The notes: generated by a model not told the origin, from the letters alone. A DNA stretch of 64,000 nucleotides from Helianthus annuus (GCF_002127325.2 NC_035437.2:108218321-108282320), one strand, 5' to 3'; shown: positions 51,483-63,979, numbered from the stretch's first letter. Program-made: numbers and translations.

Positions 51483-53439
51483 CTGTAGATTTTGACATTT
51501 AAAAGTCGTTTTGTTATAAATTACAATCACCTGCCAATGCTAAGGATGTGCAAAGATTGACAGGCAGGATCGCAGCCTTGAATAGGTTCATATCCAAATC
51601 CTCAGAAAAGTGCAAGGAATTCTATGACATCCTGAGGAAGAACAAGAAATTTGAATGGACTGAGAAGCATGAAAGTGCCCTCAAAGCTCTTAAAGATTAC
51701 CTATCCTCAGCCCCCGGCTTGATGAAACCAGAAAAACGGGATATATTATCCTTATACTTAGCGGTATCCTCAAAAGCAGTAAGTGCGGTCCTTGTTAAGG
51801 ATCACCAAGGTATACAACATCCTGTTTATTATGTAATTAAGAGTTTGCTTGATGCTGAATCCAGGTATTCACATTTAGAAAAACTTATTTTTTCTTTAAT
51901 CATGGCATCCACTAAATTAAGACATTATTTTGAAACTCATGCCATTATTGTTAAGACTAAATTTCCAATTAAGAATGTTCTCAGGAAACCTGAAATGTCA
52001 GGAAGGATGGCTAAGTGGGCAGTGAAGCTCAGTGCTTATGATATAAGATATGAGCCTAGAACAGCCATTAAATCCCAAGCCTTAGCTGACTTTGTGGTAG
52101 ATTTCAGTAGTGACTTGCAAAGGGAGGCTGAATTAGAAGTCCAACAGCTAGAGGAAACTAAGGATCCTTGGATACTCTACACTGATGGAGCCTCTAATGT
52201 TAAAGGAACAGAGCTTGGAATACTACTAAAATCGCCACAGGGGGACATAATACCCCACTCCATAGCTTGTGAATTTCAAACTACCAACAATGAGGCTGAG
52301 TATGAAGCCTTGATAGCTGGTTTGCAAATTGCTAAGCATATGAGGATCAGGTATCTTGAGGTACATGTAGATTCATTATTAATCACTAATCACTTTAATG
52401 AATCCTATGCTGTTAAAGGTGAAAAGCTAATCAAATACTTAGAGATAGTCAAAGAATTGGCACTCTCTTTTGTATCCTTTAGTTTGACACAGGTACCAAG
52501 AGAAGAGAATGTAGAAGCTGATGCACTGGCTAATTTAGGATCATCCTTGAAGATCCTTGAAGATATCAAAATCCCTATTATCCACATCCTGAATCCTACT
52601 ATAGAGGATCATGTGGCTATGGAAATAGGAGAGGATTCGGCGATCATACCTAGTGATGCTCCGCAATCAGGATCCTGGATCCTTCCAATCATGAGATATA
52701 TCCAACATGGAGAGATCCCTACAGGAGAAAACCCCAGAGCTTTCAAAATTAAGGTATCTCAATTTACAATATTGAATAACATGCTATACAAACGATCTCT
52801 TGCAGGACCATATCTAAGATGTATCGAGGATCCTGAAATCCAAGAAGTCTTAAAGGATTTTCATGAAGGAGATTGTGGAAACCACACTGGGGGCAGGGCA
52901 TTATTCTCAAGGATCCTGAGGACAGGATACCATTGGCCAACTATGAAGAAGGATGCTGTGGAATATGCCAAGAAGTGTGATCCTTGTCAGAGACATAGTA
53001 ATATCCTTCACCAACCAGCAGAGCTTTTGCATCCTATATCCTCTTCTTGGCCATTTATGAGATGGGGAATGGATATAGTTGGTAAGCTTCCTAAGGCACC
53101 TGGTGGAAAAGTGTTCATGCTTCCTATGACTGATTACTTCTCCAAGTGGATAGAGGCTGAAGCCTTTGCTCAAGTCAGAGAAAAAGAAGTGATATCCTTT
53201 ATTAAAAGAAACATTATTACTAGATTTGGTATTCCTTCTGAAATTGTTTGTGATAATGGATCCCAATTTATTAGGAATAGAACTACTAACTTTTGTGACA
53301 GCTGGGGGATTAAGATGATAACATCAACACCAGTTCACCCACAAGCTAATGGTCAGACAGAATCATCTAACTAGATCATCATCAACAACTTGAAAAAGAA
53401 GCTTGGATCCAAGAAAGGAAAATGGGCAGAAGAACTACC

Positions 53440-53831
53440 TGTTAGTGCAGTGATGTCTATCGCCTTCGTCAATCAGAACCGTAGCTGAAACTGTAGTAAA
53501 ATAGGCTTTATATTGTAATTAATAGAGAAATAGGCAAGGTGGCAAACTTGTAAATAAGGGGAATCCCTTATAACCTTGTGCCTATAAATAGGAGCCTTAG
53601 GTTTAGAGTTGAGGACTTTTGCCACATTAGAGCTTTGAGAGCTTAGGTGCTTAGAGAGAGAAACTAGAGAGAGAAAGTGGCAAAACGTGATTCACGGAGC
53701 TTGTATTAGTCACATCATATATAGAATCACGACATTAGTACGATCTCGTGTGTTCGGTCACACACGTTCACGGATTCCGCACGTTGAACGTGTCGTTACG
53801 CAATCGAATTGGAGCGAAACCGGACCTAACA
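53440..53831 (+). repeat. Gag-only element 5' LTR (392 bp)
   Basis: TGTTAGTGCAG...CCTAACA. TATA box TATAAATA at 53583-53590. Confidence 0.95.
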
Positions 53832-53833
53832 AG

Positions 53834-53845
53834 TGGTATCAGAGC
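53834..53845 (+). promoter_or_regulatory. Gag-only element primer binding site
   Basis: TGGTATCAGAGC, two bases after the LTR. Matches the initiator tRNA-Met type. Confidence 0.9.
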
Positions 53846-54169
53846 AGGTTCTCGGTTGCGAAGATCAAACGCACAGATTCGTACTGGATTTCATCAGAAA
53901 CAGATTCGAATTTCATTCAGATTTGTCAATTTTCTTCATTTTTACTTGTTCTTCACGTTATTAACTGAATTTTGACGATTTGAACAGGTTTTCACGGTCG
54001 AAAATTGCTGATTTTCGGATATGTTGTGCGAAAGTGATTGATCTACAAGCCTACAAATTTTCAGATCTTAATTCGAAACCGTTTGAGAGAAATCTTGGAT
54101 TTTCTGTTCGAAAAAATTGGGATATGGTAACACGAGGGAATTTACAAGGTAATTCACAAATATAAGTTC

Positions 54170-56377
54170 ATGGCGAAAAATGAACCTATTCCGTGGAAAG
54201 ATAATCGTACAGAACAACAAAAGTACGAATATCGAAAAATGGTTGCTGAAGCAAAGATCATCCGACTCTCAGGTGTTTATCAGGAAGCAAAACTTGCAAA
54301 TCGATGGGATCCAGATAGAGAGTGTTATTTGGATGAATATGGTAACATTGCTGTCGACGACAAGAAGATAGACATTGAAGCCATTATCCAAGAATACAAA
54401 GAAGAGGATGATTATTGGCAGAAGAAATGGTGGGGAGATGAAGAAGAGAAAAAGAAAAAGAAAGAGTTATTAGATGAAATAGAAAGAAACTCAGAAAAAA
54501 TAAATTTGGATGAGTTTATTGAATTAATCAACAGGGTTAGAGAAGGAATAACAAAGATTGAAGAATCTAAGAAGGATGAAACTTCAAGATGTGAAGTTGT
54601 ATGCTCGAAATGCGAAAAATCAGAAGCCGACAGTGTGAAACTCTTGAAGGATGTGGAGAGTTTGACATTGGAAAACAATACTCTGAAAAACGAGAAGAAA
54701 GCTGATGACGAACAAATTCAGGGCTTACGTTCAAGTTGTGAAAAATTGAGATCTGATAATGACAAACTCTTAAAGAGTCTTGAGAGTTTGTTATTGGAAA
54801 ACAACAATTTTAAAAAATTGGAAAATGATTTCAAAAGTCAAATGAAGATTTTACAAGATGAGAGAGATATTTTTGGCAAGAATAATTTGGAAAAACAAAG
54901 CGAAATAAACTCTCATCTTGCTAAAATCATTCGACTTGAGCATGAAGCTGTAGATGCTCAAAAGAAAATTGCTGAGTTTGAAAAAGATTTTGAAAGCAAA
55001 AGCAAATCTTCAGAATCTGAAGATTTCTGGATTAAACTGGAAAACAAAAATTTAAAAGAGAGTGAAACAAGATTTCAAGAACAGTTAAAAGTCTTGGAAA
55101 ATGAAAAATCTGTTCTTGAAAATCTTAAAATTGAAAATGAAAAATCAATCAAGTCCTATCTTGAGAGAATATCACAGCTTGAAAATGAAGCTGAGAGTTC
55201 AAGGATCAAGATTGATGAACTTGAAACGAAATTGAAAGGTTTTGTGACTTCATCAGACAGGTTGAATTTTCCCTGTCCAAAACCGATCAATTCTGTTCCA
55301 ATAAGTGACAATGTCACAAATTTTGACAAAGTCAAAATTGAAGATTGTGATGACATATCTGATGATGAAAAAGAAAAGGAAGAAAAAAGAAAAACATTTT
55401 TGAAATTAAATGAAATGTTTAAAAATACTGTTTTGCAATCTACTGAGAAAGGTGAATGCTCAACGCAAAAACCTGTAAAGAAGAATGTGGAACAGAAACA
55501 AAAAGATAAAAACTTGAAAAACCCTAAAAAGGAAAATAAAAGCTCATCAGATCAATCATCCAATCATTATCAAAAATCACAAAAAGTTAAAAATGAAAAC
55601 TCACAAAATGTTGGTAATAAGTGGTGCAGGTTTGACCACAGTGCTTCAAAGCCAAATCCAACATTGAGGAGGAGTGCAGATTACTACAAAGCCAGACAGT
55701 GTTATGATCTGAGCGTTTGGAGTGAAGGTGATATATGGTATGATAACAGAGTGTGTTACTCTTGTGGAGTTAGAGGTCACATTGCTGTTAACTGCCAGAA
55801 TTGGAGTTATGAAACGAGAAGATGCTTTAACTGTCAAATTCGAGGACACATTGCCAGAGATTGCCCAAGGAGATCAATGGAAAGATCGAGGGCTGAATCT
55901 CAAAGCAAGGCAAAGAAACCAGTCAAAGTCAAGCCCAAAGAACAGAAGGTTCAACAACCTAAAGTTCAGGAAACAAAAGTAAAACTTTCTCAGGGGCAGA
56001 AAGACAGACTGCGTAAGAAGAGGAAGAAGGCGAGAGAGTATCTCGAGAAGATTTTGTCCCCGGGTTCATCTGTTGGTAAGAATAAGAGTACTGATGAATC
56101 GCTTTACTCGACTGCAAAGTCAAGCAAGCAGAGTTCGTCAGATGCAAATCTGAGGACAAAAGAGGAGATAAAGAAGAAGGTAACATTTAGTGGCAATGAA
56201 TCTGTTTCTTCGGAAACAAAGGAGCCACATGTCGGCAATGAATCTGACAGATCAAAGTCGGACAAGCCACATTCAGGCAATGATTCTGGTTCGTTAAAAC
56301 CAGAAGAGCCAAGTTTTGAGGTAAAATTGTCAAAATCACCCAAGACTGGTCAGGCTTGGGTGAATCTGTTTAAATGA
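54170..56377 (+). CDS. Gag-like CCHC zinc-knuckle protein, 735 aa, intact
   Basis: An uninterrupted frame beginning MAKNEPIPWKDNRTEQQKYE. The N-terminal 110 residues are charged and Trp/Tyr-containing. Residues about 110-360 form a long Lys/Glu/Leu/Asn-rich coiled coil. Two CCHC knuckles follow, at C529/C532/H537/C542 (CYSCGVRGHIAVNC) and C552/C555/H560/C565 (CFNCQIRGHIARDC), which should bind RNA. A basic stretch (KDRLRKKRKKAREYLEK) and a Ser-rich tail ending WVNLFK complete it. Similar proteins are, as I recall, annotated in Asteraceae genomes as 'transcription factor interactor CCHC(Zn) family'. Its place between PBS and PPT of a perfect LTR pair shows that it is a retroelement Gag. A short leader frame (53980-54165) precedes it and ends just before its ATG. 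The intact state fits selection for particle formation with enzymes from a partner. Confidence 0.9.
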   Translation: MAKNEPIPWKDNRTEQQKYEYRKMVAEAKIIRLSGVYQEAKLANRWDPDRECYLDEYGNIAVDDKKIDIEAIIQEYKEEDDYWQKKWWGDEEEKKKKKELLDEIERNSEKINLDEFIELINRVREGITKIEESKKDETSRCEVVCSKCEKSEADSVKLLKDVESLTLENNTLKNEKKADDEQIQGLRSSCEKLRSDNDKLLKSLESLLLENNNFKKLENDFKSQMKILQDERDIFGKNNLEKQSEINSHLAKIIRLEHEAVDAQKKIAEFEKDFESKSKSSESEDFWIKLENKNLKESETRFQEQLKVLENEKSVLENLKIENEKSIKSYLERISQLENEAESSRIKIDELETKLKGFVTSSDRLNFPCPKPINSVPISDNVTNFDKVKIEDCDDISDDEKEKEEKRKTFLKLNEMFKNTVLQSTEKGECSTQKPVKKNVEQKQKDKNLKNPKKENKSSSDQSSNHYQKSQKVKNENSQNVGNKWCRFDHSASKPNPTLRRSADYYKARQCYDLSVWSEGDIWYDNRVCYSCGVRGHIAVNCQNWSYETRRCFNCQIRGHIARDCPRRSMERSRAESQSKAKKPVKVKPKEQKVQQPKVQETKVKLSQGQKDRLRKKRKKAREYLEKILSPGSSVGKNKSTDESLYSTAKSSKQSSSDANLRTKEEIKKKVTFSGNESVSSETKEPHVGNESDRSKSDKPHSGNDSGSLKPEEPSFEVKLSKSPKTGQAWVNLFK

Positions 56378-58432
56378 AAAACCCTGACTTGCCGGAGTTC
56401 CCAGGTTGGTAAGCGTGGAACATGAATCGGCACATTTCTTGAGAAATTTCACTATAGTGATTTTTCGTCTTTCAAAAGATAAATCAGGGACATTAAGTTG
56501 TACTTGATTCATCTTTTCTATAAGTGATAATTTGAAAAACAATGTGATGAAACCCCGAGTTTATGAAATGTCACACAAAACTAATTTTCCGGAAAAACCA
56601 TATTGATTAAAACAAACTTAAGTGTTTTGAAATCAAAATGGGAAAATAGTTTGTTGTGAGGGGGAGTTCTGATTGTTTATGCCAAATGAATGGCGAATTG
56701 AAGCGATTCGATATCAGTTTGTTATTTTTATTTGTACAGTTTTCAAATTTTCCTTGAAAATCAAAATTGGAACATATTTTGATTTTAGGGGGAGAAAAAT
56801 TTTAAAAAAAAAATTTAGAAAATTTGAAAATTCCAAAAACATTGAAAAAGCAAAAATGAGTTTTGTTGACAAAAGAGGAAATGATAGTACATCAGTGGAC
56901 TATCACAGCATGCTAAAGAAATGTAATGTCAAATGTGATAAACGGTCTCACTAATGATGTGACGATAGGTTTTCGTACATTTAGTAGATTTATTCGGGAT
57001 ATAAACCTAAAATTTCAAACTTGCGAAATTTGTGGGGAACACTACTTGGATATATAGGTAACCCCTGAAATCTCGATTGAAAGGTCTCGTATTCTGATAT
57101 ACTAGGTGTTAATACTCTATGATGTCTGGGGTATTATTCCGGGACTTCTGCTGAACGGTAGTTCTGACCTAGTCCTTGGCTAATACTTTCACCAAAATGC
57201 TTGAAACATAGCATTAAAGCCCTCAGATTGATTACACAATAAAATTGATAATCATCTGTTGTAGCTAAAAAGATTCTCTAAAGGGAACAAATTGCAAAAG
57301 TCGAAAACTGATATCTCTCTGCGTATACGGAAGTATCGACCTGAGATCCCTCAGTCTTCGCATACCCTAAATTATGTACAGACATCATTTTAGTACAATT
57401 ACCTGTAGATCTTAATTCTGAGATTCTGGATACGGGAGTATATTCAAGAGGTGGGACACATGAATTGAGCTAAGTTCCTAAAATATCTAAATCGTATCCT
57501 GAATAGATTGAAAATTGTGTGAAAATTTAAGAGGACAACTATATCGTCAATCGAGGTGAATCGTTTAGAACTTAAAATGATTAAAGCTTAACGGTGCTAG
57601 TGATTTGTCTCATGAACTGATATGATCCTCTTACTCAAACTCACAAAAATATTATTTGCATATATTTGTTTACTGCAATTTCTTTCAAAAACAAAAATCC
57701 AAAAAGATTTTCGGAGTGTTTTAGCATAGAGTTTGAAAAATCAAAAAGATTTTCGACAGCTGATTTTGAAGAACTGATATTCAAAATTCGAGTGCTAAAC
57801 ATGATGAACAGGATTGGGATAATATGTTGAAAAACTTTGAATGTCATATACAAATTTTTTGAAAGATGGTTTATTTGGTTAATCAAGGTCATTTATTTGA
57901 ACTTGATATGTTTGTTGAAAATGATATCTACCGGTAAGTTTACGGGAATTAATTGGTTATAAATTTGTGAAACTTATTGTGAGGTAGAGGATATGCAGGT
58001 TAACCAGGTTTCAGACCCTGAGCAGATGCAGATTAAAGCCAGGAATTGATCCTGAACTTGTGATCCAACGAAAGCCAGACTACGATCCCGACAGCTGAGT
58101 CTAAGGGGGAGTCTGAAGACGAGCTCAACGCAAACGAAAGCGTGGATTAGAAGAGCCAGGTATCGTTCCTGGAAGAGCTTGTAATCGGAAAGCAGGTGTC
58201 GATCCCAAAAGCACGGAAGCTTGACAAAAGGGGGAGCCTGAAGAAAAAGAGTCTAAGCGAGAGGGAGAGCAACGGAAGCTCAAAAACAGATCCACAAAGA
58301 TTTTGTTTGAGAAAGAGGGAGTCTATGGTTGCTGATACCGTCAAACCTTCAAGAAGACTCAGAGAGAGAGAAAAAGACTAGTCGCTACGAGTTTGACTAC
58401 AGATTGACTGCGGCAATATCCAAGGGGGAGTC
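56378..58432 (+). other. Long non-coding 3' region of the Gag-only element, with repeated PPT-like motifs
   Basis: About 2 kb with no coding support. Copies of AAGGGGGAG(T/C)CTG occur at 58103-58115, 58228-58240 and 58422-58434, the last being the PPT at the 3' LTR. Weaker GGGGGAG motifs are near 56660 and 56788. No YVDD, integrase or protease motif is visible. Confidence 0.75.
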
Positions 58433-58824
58433 TGTTAGTGCAGTGATGTCTATCGCCTTCGTCAATCAGAACCGTAGCTGAAACTGTAGTAAAATAGGCT
58501 TTATATTGTAATTAATAGAGAAATAGGCAAGGTGGCAAACTTGTAAATAAGGGGAATCCCTTATAACCTTGTGCCTATAAATAGGAGCCTTAGGTTTAGA
58601 GTTGAGGACTTTTGCCACATTAGAGCTTTGAGAGCTTAGGTGCTTAGAGAGAGAAACTAGAGAGAGAAAGTGGCAAAACGTGATTCACGGAGCTTGTATT
58701 AGTCACATCATATATAGAATCACGACATTAGTACGATCTCGTGTGTTCGGTCACACACGTTCACGGATTCCGCACGTTGAACGTGTCGTTACGCAATCGA
58801 ATTGGAGCGAAACCGGACCTAACA
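58433..58824 (+). repeat. Gag-only element 3' LTR (392 bp)
   Basis: Same length as the 5' LTR, with no difference found by eye. Preceded by CAAGGGGGAGTC. Confidence 0.95.
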
Positions 58825-59296
58825 CTACCTTATGTGCTTTGGGCTGGTAGGACAACTCCCAAGAATGCTACTTGCCAAACTCCATTTTTTTTGGTATTTG
58901 GGGCAGAATCAGTGATCCCTACAGAGATGGTGGTTCCAACTGCAAGAACAAGCATTCGTGATCCTGAAGAAAATGCTGAAAACTTGGTTCAAGACTTGGA
59001 TACTATAGAAGAAATCAGGGATTTGGCAAGGATAAGGATGGCCAGTTATCAACAAAGGATGGCTGGAGCTTACAACAAAAATGTCAGGATCAGGAAATTC
59101 CAAGTTGGTGATATGGTATTAAGGAAAGCATTTCAAAATACCACAAATCCTGCTGATGGAAAGTTGGCACCAAAGTGGGAAGGCCCTTATTTGATTGAAG
59201 CTGAGGCAGGAAGGGGGCATATCGATTGCTAACAATGGAAGGTGATTTGCTACCAAGAGCTTGGAATGCTGTCCATTTGAAGAAATATTTCATGTG

Positions 59297-60588
59297 ACAA
59301 GGATCCATGATCCTCACATGACAAGTATCCTTGAAGGATCCTTACAGAACAAATGATCCTCATTTTGGTAACATTCTAATCTCAAACTATTTCATTCTTT
59401 TATTCTCTTATATAAGGATAAGGATCCTGCATCCTTTATCCTCCTTTCACTTGATTCTGAGTTTTGAAGGTTCAGGTATCCTTAACAAAGGACTGATTAT
59501 CCACAGAAGTATCCAGTTATTTGGGCTTGACCCCAGTTATTTAGGCTTGACCCCAGTTTGGGCCTGTCCCCAGTTTCGCCAGTAGCGCACGATGATCCTG
59601 GTACAGTTCATGGCAATGGGACCAGTACTCGCTTTAGGGGCTGACAATTTCATTGTACTGGCTGTATTCGGGATCCTACGTATAATGGTAGACGTACCAT
59701 ACATCCATTCCTAAGGTTTCTAACGTTTTCACGTTTGCTAAGGTTTTGGCATTTTCATGTCACTAAGTTTGGATAGTCGCCAGTGAGGGCCATACTCCAG
59801 TTTACACACGATCCTTTGGGCTTGTCCCCAGTTATCCTTTGGGCTTGTCCCCAGTATATTGGGCTTGTCCCCAGAATTGTTGGGCTTGTCCCCAGTTACT
59901 AACTCTTATCTTATATTGGCTTAGTCCCAAGTTGTATCTTATTTCAGATTTTTGGAGACAAACGACCAGGGATCCTTGATCCTTACCTTCTACTAAGGTT
60001 TGTCTTTTGGTTATCCTGATTATAATGTTAAAGGTTAGGATCCTAACTTGGATTCTCAGGTATGATCCTTAACTATTTTGATTTTATTCATTATTCATTT
60101 GAGTAACCCTTATACTTTGACAACTGAACTTATGATCCTTAAAATATACTACTTTTTGGAACTTGTCGACTATAGGATATGTGATCCTTGATCATATCCT
60201 AAACTTTTTGAGGATATTTATTAAGTTTTTTCTTTACTTGATAAGTTTAAAAAAAATGAATATCGCAACAATTGAAAAGTAAAGTACTAACAAGGATAGC
60301 AACACGGGAGATAGCAAAAAAGTTAAAGTTATTTTATTCGCAAAACATTAAACCCTTTAAGGTTGTCAAAATTGCCAACCCACGTTTCTACCAGCAAAAC
60401 GTGGCCCGTCCACATGGGTTGGCAAAGGGTGTCCATTGTTTACGGGTCTTTGTAATGCAGGAAATAAAAGACGGAAGGATAACGAGTGGCTTCATCCCCC
60501 AAACAGAGGATCCATCCACCAACCATTATCATGCCTATTGTTCAAGGATCCATGATCCTTCACCCTAGAAACTATTGTCTAAAGTTAT
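59297..60588 (+). mobile_element. E0 post-pol region, second copy
   Basis: Collinear with 7557-8848. Minisatellite blocks lie at about 59512-59582 and 59828-59898, and the conserved two-part hairpin at 60372-60425. It ends in the GTTAT target of E1. Confidence 0.85.
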
Positions 60589-61384
60589 TGTTAGGGCAGG
60601 ATTTTAATGACCTGTGATCCTTACATGATATCCTAACAAGTGATCCTTGTTTCTTTGGCAGATAGTGATCCTCAGAAGAGCTTCAGGACCAGGATCATGG
60701 ATCATCCTAAGGATCCTCATACTAACGATTGTTCTCTTTATATTTAATGTTGTTTTGCAGGAATTACGAGTTGGACCTGGTCTTGGCAACGTTATTAAGG
60801 AATCTTTCATGTAAATCTCGCACATACACTGCCGGAAATAGACGTTGTGGAGAATAAGGAAACTTAGCACAATTTACGGGCAATTAGTTAGGCTAAATTT
60901 ACTTCTATTTCTAAAGGGGTAACGAGCTAGTAGTTAGGTGACTTGCCTAAAATTCGACCACACACGCTTATATAAATTGCACTCTTGAGCATTCGGAAGA
61001 CACAACACACTTCTTACACACTCTAGCATACTACACCATAGTGATCCTTGTACCTAGCTCGTTACCATCCAAAGTTGTAAACATTGTTTATTATATTGAA
61101 GTTTGGTGATCGGTAGTTTCCATCACCCGAGGTTTTTTATGCCGGAGATCATTCATTGATCAAGGGCTTTTTCCTCGTATAAATCCTTGTGTCACTTGTG
61201 CAATTTTCATTTAAGTGATCCTTATCTTTGTTCATCATACCAAGCATCATTCCCCGTTTACAAAGAGTTTGGTTGCATTATCCTTGTGTGATTTTTGACC
61301 AAAACAGTTTGGCGCCCACCGTGGGGCAATTGGTGCTTCATTCATAAGAAAGTTTTTCTGTTGGTAATCATTCCGGAGTGTTGC

Positions 61385-63973
61385 ATGGCTTCATCGTTGA
61401 AGAATACCTCCACAGCGATGTCTGAAGTCAATTCATCTAAGGGCGTTCCACCTTTGCCTCCACCACTAGCTGGATCTCAGAAAAATGCTGAGAAGAGACC
61501 AACTCCTATTTTCTCTAAAACTTCATCTTCTTCTGCTCTAACTTCTTCTGCTCCCAGTACTAGTGATATATTTACTTTGATTTTGCAGATGAGGGATCGT
61601 ATGCAGCAGCAGGATGAAACTAATGACAGGATCCTCAAGGAAATCGGAGATCTCAAAAGGCAAAAGAAAACGGCAGAGGATCATTCCCCACTGATGCCCA
61701 AATCTTTGAATTTTGATACTCCGATGATTACTTCTCAGCCATCAGAGGTCCCAGACATTCAACATATGGGTGGACCAAAAGGAGTGCACCTCGACTCAGC
61801 AATAGTGACTCAGGCATCAGGATCATATTTCCAGCCGGCAGGATCCTATACTCAGCATATGGGATCCTTCATGAATTCAGGAGCCTACTCGGGAGCACAG
61901 CAGGTTCTAGGATCCTCCTTTGTTCCAGAATCACCCCAGGTTCAAGGATCCTCCTTTGTTCCAGGATCATCCCTGGTTCAAGGATTCTCTTTCGTTCCAG
62001 GATCATCCCAGTTTCAAGGATCCCTCCAGATGCAAGGATCCTCGAAGAATTTGCAAACAGGAAGTTCAGATGTCCATCAAGGAGATTTTTTTCCAATGCA
62101 GACCATTGCTTCCACTGGTCCCTCCATCATCCTAGAATCCCAGCAATATGGATTCACATCCAATGTTCCTAACTTGAACCCGATGGGAGGTAACACTTTT
62201 AATAATTCTCTTACCACTAACCATGGATTCATGCAGGATACAGGTATCAACTATGCTATGGCCAGAGAACTGCAGAAACTAAAGGATATGATATCAAGTG
62301 TTCCAGGGGTAGTCAAACCTATCCCGGAGATTGCAGATGGAAGCCATAAGGTATCTCGTTTTGCACCACCAATTTGTGATGCTGAGATACCCAAAAGATT
62401 CCATATTCCAACTATGAAGCTGTATGATGGTACAACGGATCCTGAGGAACACATAGCACAATACAGGGAGAGGATGAAGATCAATCCAATTCCAGAAAGG
62501 TTAAAGGAAGCATGCCTATGCAAGGGATTTGGATCCACTCTTACTGAATCTGCTCTTAAATGGCTGCTAAGTCTTCCCCCTTACTCTATTACTTCGTTTG
62601 CTAATTTAGTTAACTTATTCAATAATCAATTTTCTTGTAGCAGAAAATTTGAACGATTGACTAGTGATTTATATAGGATAACTCAGGGTCATAATGAATC
62701 ATTAAGGGATTATATAACCAAATTTAGTAAAGAATCCTTGGACATTCCCAACTTGGATGTAGCCACATCTGTCGAGGCCTTCAAAATGGGGTTGCTTAGG
62801 GATTCATTGTTCTATGATGATCTTGTTATGACACCATGCAGGAACCTAGACGAAGTAAGGACTCGGGCACTCAGGTTCATCCGGCTAGAGGATGACAAGA
62901 GGATCCAGGAGAGACAAGTAGGATCCTCAAAACAAGAAAAGCAAGGATCCTCTTTCAAAAGCAACAAATTCAAATCCTATAACAGAACTGACAACCAGAA
63001 TGTGCATGCTGTTGAACAAGAAGAGGATGATGAGGATTATCCTCCGATTTCTGAATACTGTTTTTCCGTTGATAACCATGAACTAATCCTTGCAATGCAG
63101 AATCTAGGAGAAAAAGCCAGATGGCCCAGAAAAAATGACAAACCAGCCGCAGCTAAAGACAAATCAAAATGGTGTGCATACCACGAGGATTTTGGGCGTT
63201 TAACAGAAGAATGCATCGCATTAAGAAAGGAAATTGGATATCTGCTGAGCAAGGGGCATTTAAAAGAGTTGTTGGGAAGAAAAAAGCAAAGGACTCAGGA
63301 TCCTGAAAGGATCCCTGAAAAGGCTCCAGCCCCTCTGACAGATGCACAAGTGATAAACTTTATTTCCGGAGGATCAGACATCTGTGGTACATCCTTTTCA
63401 GCAGCTAAAAGGCATGCAAAGGAAGCTAAAATGGATAATGGAGAAAGACCTATTCGAACATCAAGTGTCTCGGAAGGAAAAGTGATAACCTTTGATGAGG
63501 ATGATCGCGTAGACATCCAGGATCCTCATCATGATAGTTTAGTTATTACTCTCTTTATTTCTAACCATTTTGTCCGCAGGATCCTAATTGACGGAGGAAG
63601 CTCAGTAAACATTATCCAGCTTGATGTTCTGAAGAAAATGGGTATTCCTGAATCAGACATCACACCAAGATCCTCCGTGCTTGTGGGATTTAGTGGCGAA
63701 ACTAAGAAAACCCTGGGGGACATCAAACTCCCAACTTACGTGGAAGGATTACATAATTATCAAAAATTTTGTGTTATTGACTGTTTGTCTTGTTGTAATG
63801 TTATCCTTAGCAGGCCCTGGATACACGATATGAAGGCAGTCCCATCCACCTACCATCAATGTGTGAAGCTCCCTAGCCCTTGGGGAATAATCAAGATCGA
63901 TAGTGATCAGCAGGAGGCTAAGGATTGTTACACCTCATCAATGAAACCAGCCTCGAAATCAAGGTAGCAATAG
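61385..63973 (+). pseudogene. E1 gag-protease, second copy, one late stop
   Basis: 863 codons from MASSLKNTSTAMSEV to the leaky UAG (63971-63973), the reference length for this family here. It carries the VPGSS repeat block (about 61895-62045), the Gag region, the zinc knuckle (CAYHEDFGRLTEEC, with the second His changed to Arg) and the LIDGGSSVNII protease motif. GAG to TAG at 63965-63967 adds a stop two codons before the leaky UAG, which would block gag-pol synthesis while costing Gag only two residues. The upstream extension of the open frame into the LTR (from 61295) is not used as the start, because the ATG at 61385 aligns with the other copies. Confidence 0.9.
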
Positions 63974-63979
63974 CAATTA
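63968..63979 (+). promoter_or_regulatory. Leaky UAG between gag and pol, second E1 copy
   Basis: CAA-TAG-CAA-TTA, unchanged despite the new stop just upstream. Confidence 0.8.

Larger units (their letters stand above)
53440..58824 (+). mobile_element. Gag-only LTR retrotransposon (5,385 bp), copia-like, very recent
   Basis: LTRs 53440-53831 and 58433-58824 (392 bp each) appear identical by eye. They are TG...CA bounded and flanked by the TSD CTACC (53435-53439, 58825-58829). The empty site is preserved in the first copy at about 7085-7089. PBS and PPT are present. The only long coding sequence is a 735-codon Gag, and no protease, integrase, RT or RNase H motif was found on either strand. It must be mobilised by enzymes supplied in trans. 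The Gag type (long coiled coil plus two CCHC knuckles), tRNA-Met PBS and long 3' region suggest a SIRE-like Ty1/copia relative. That assignment is inference. Confidence 0.93.
51529..59296 (+). pseudogene. E0 pol remnant, second copy, split by the Gag-only element
   Basis: Collinear with 5181-7556 in two parts, 51529-53439 and 58830-59296. It carries the same inherited TAG (53372-53374) and the same 1 bp loss near the end, showing that these lesions predate the duplication. Copy-specific changes include IKSLL for SKSLL (near 51836) and KTKFP for KTNFP (near 51960). The 53440-58824 element interrupts the integrase C-terminal region at the TSD CTACC. A frame running from the inserted LTR into the pol tail (58741-59232) is accidental. 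Confidence 0.9.

Noticed and set aside
53687..54165. Short ORFs in the leader of the Gag-only element (93, 75 and 61 codons)
   Set aside because: Two overlap the LTR end and PBS, and one is a short leader frame. None has recognisable features, so at most they are upstream ORFs.
58741..59232. A 163-codon frame that looks like a gene start fused to an integrase tail
   Set aside because: It begins inside the 3' LTR of the Gag-only element and runs through the TSD into E0 pol. The fusion is an accident of the insertion.
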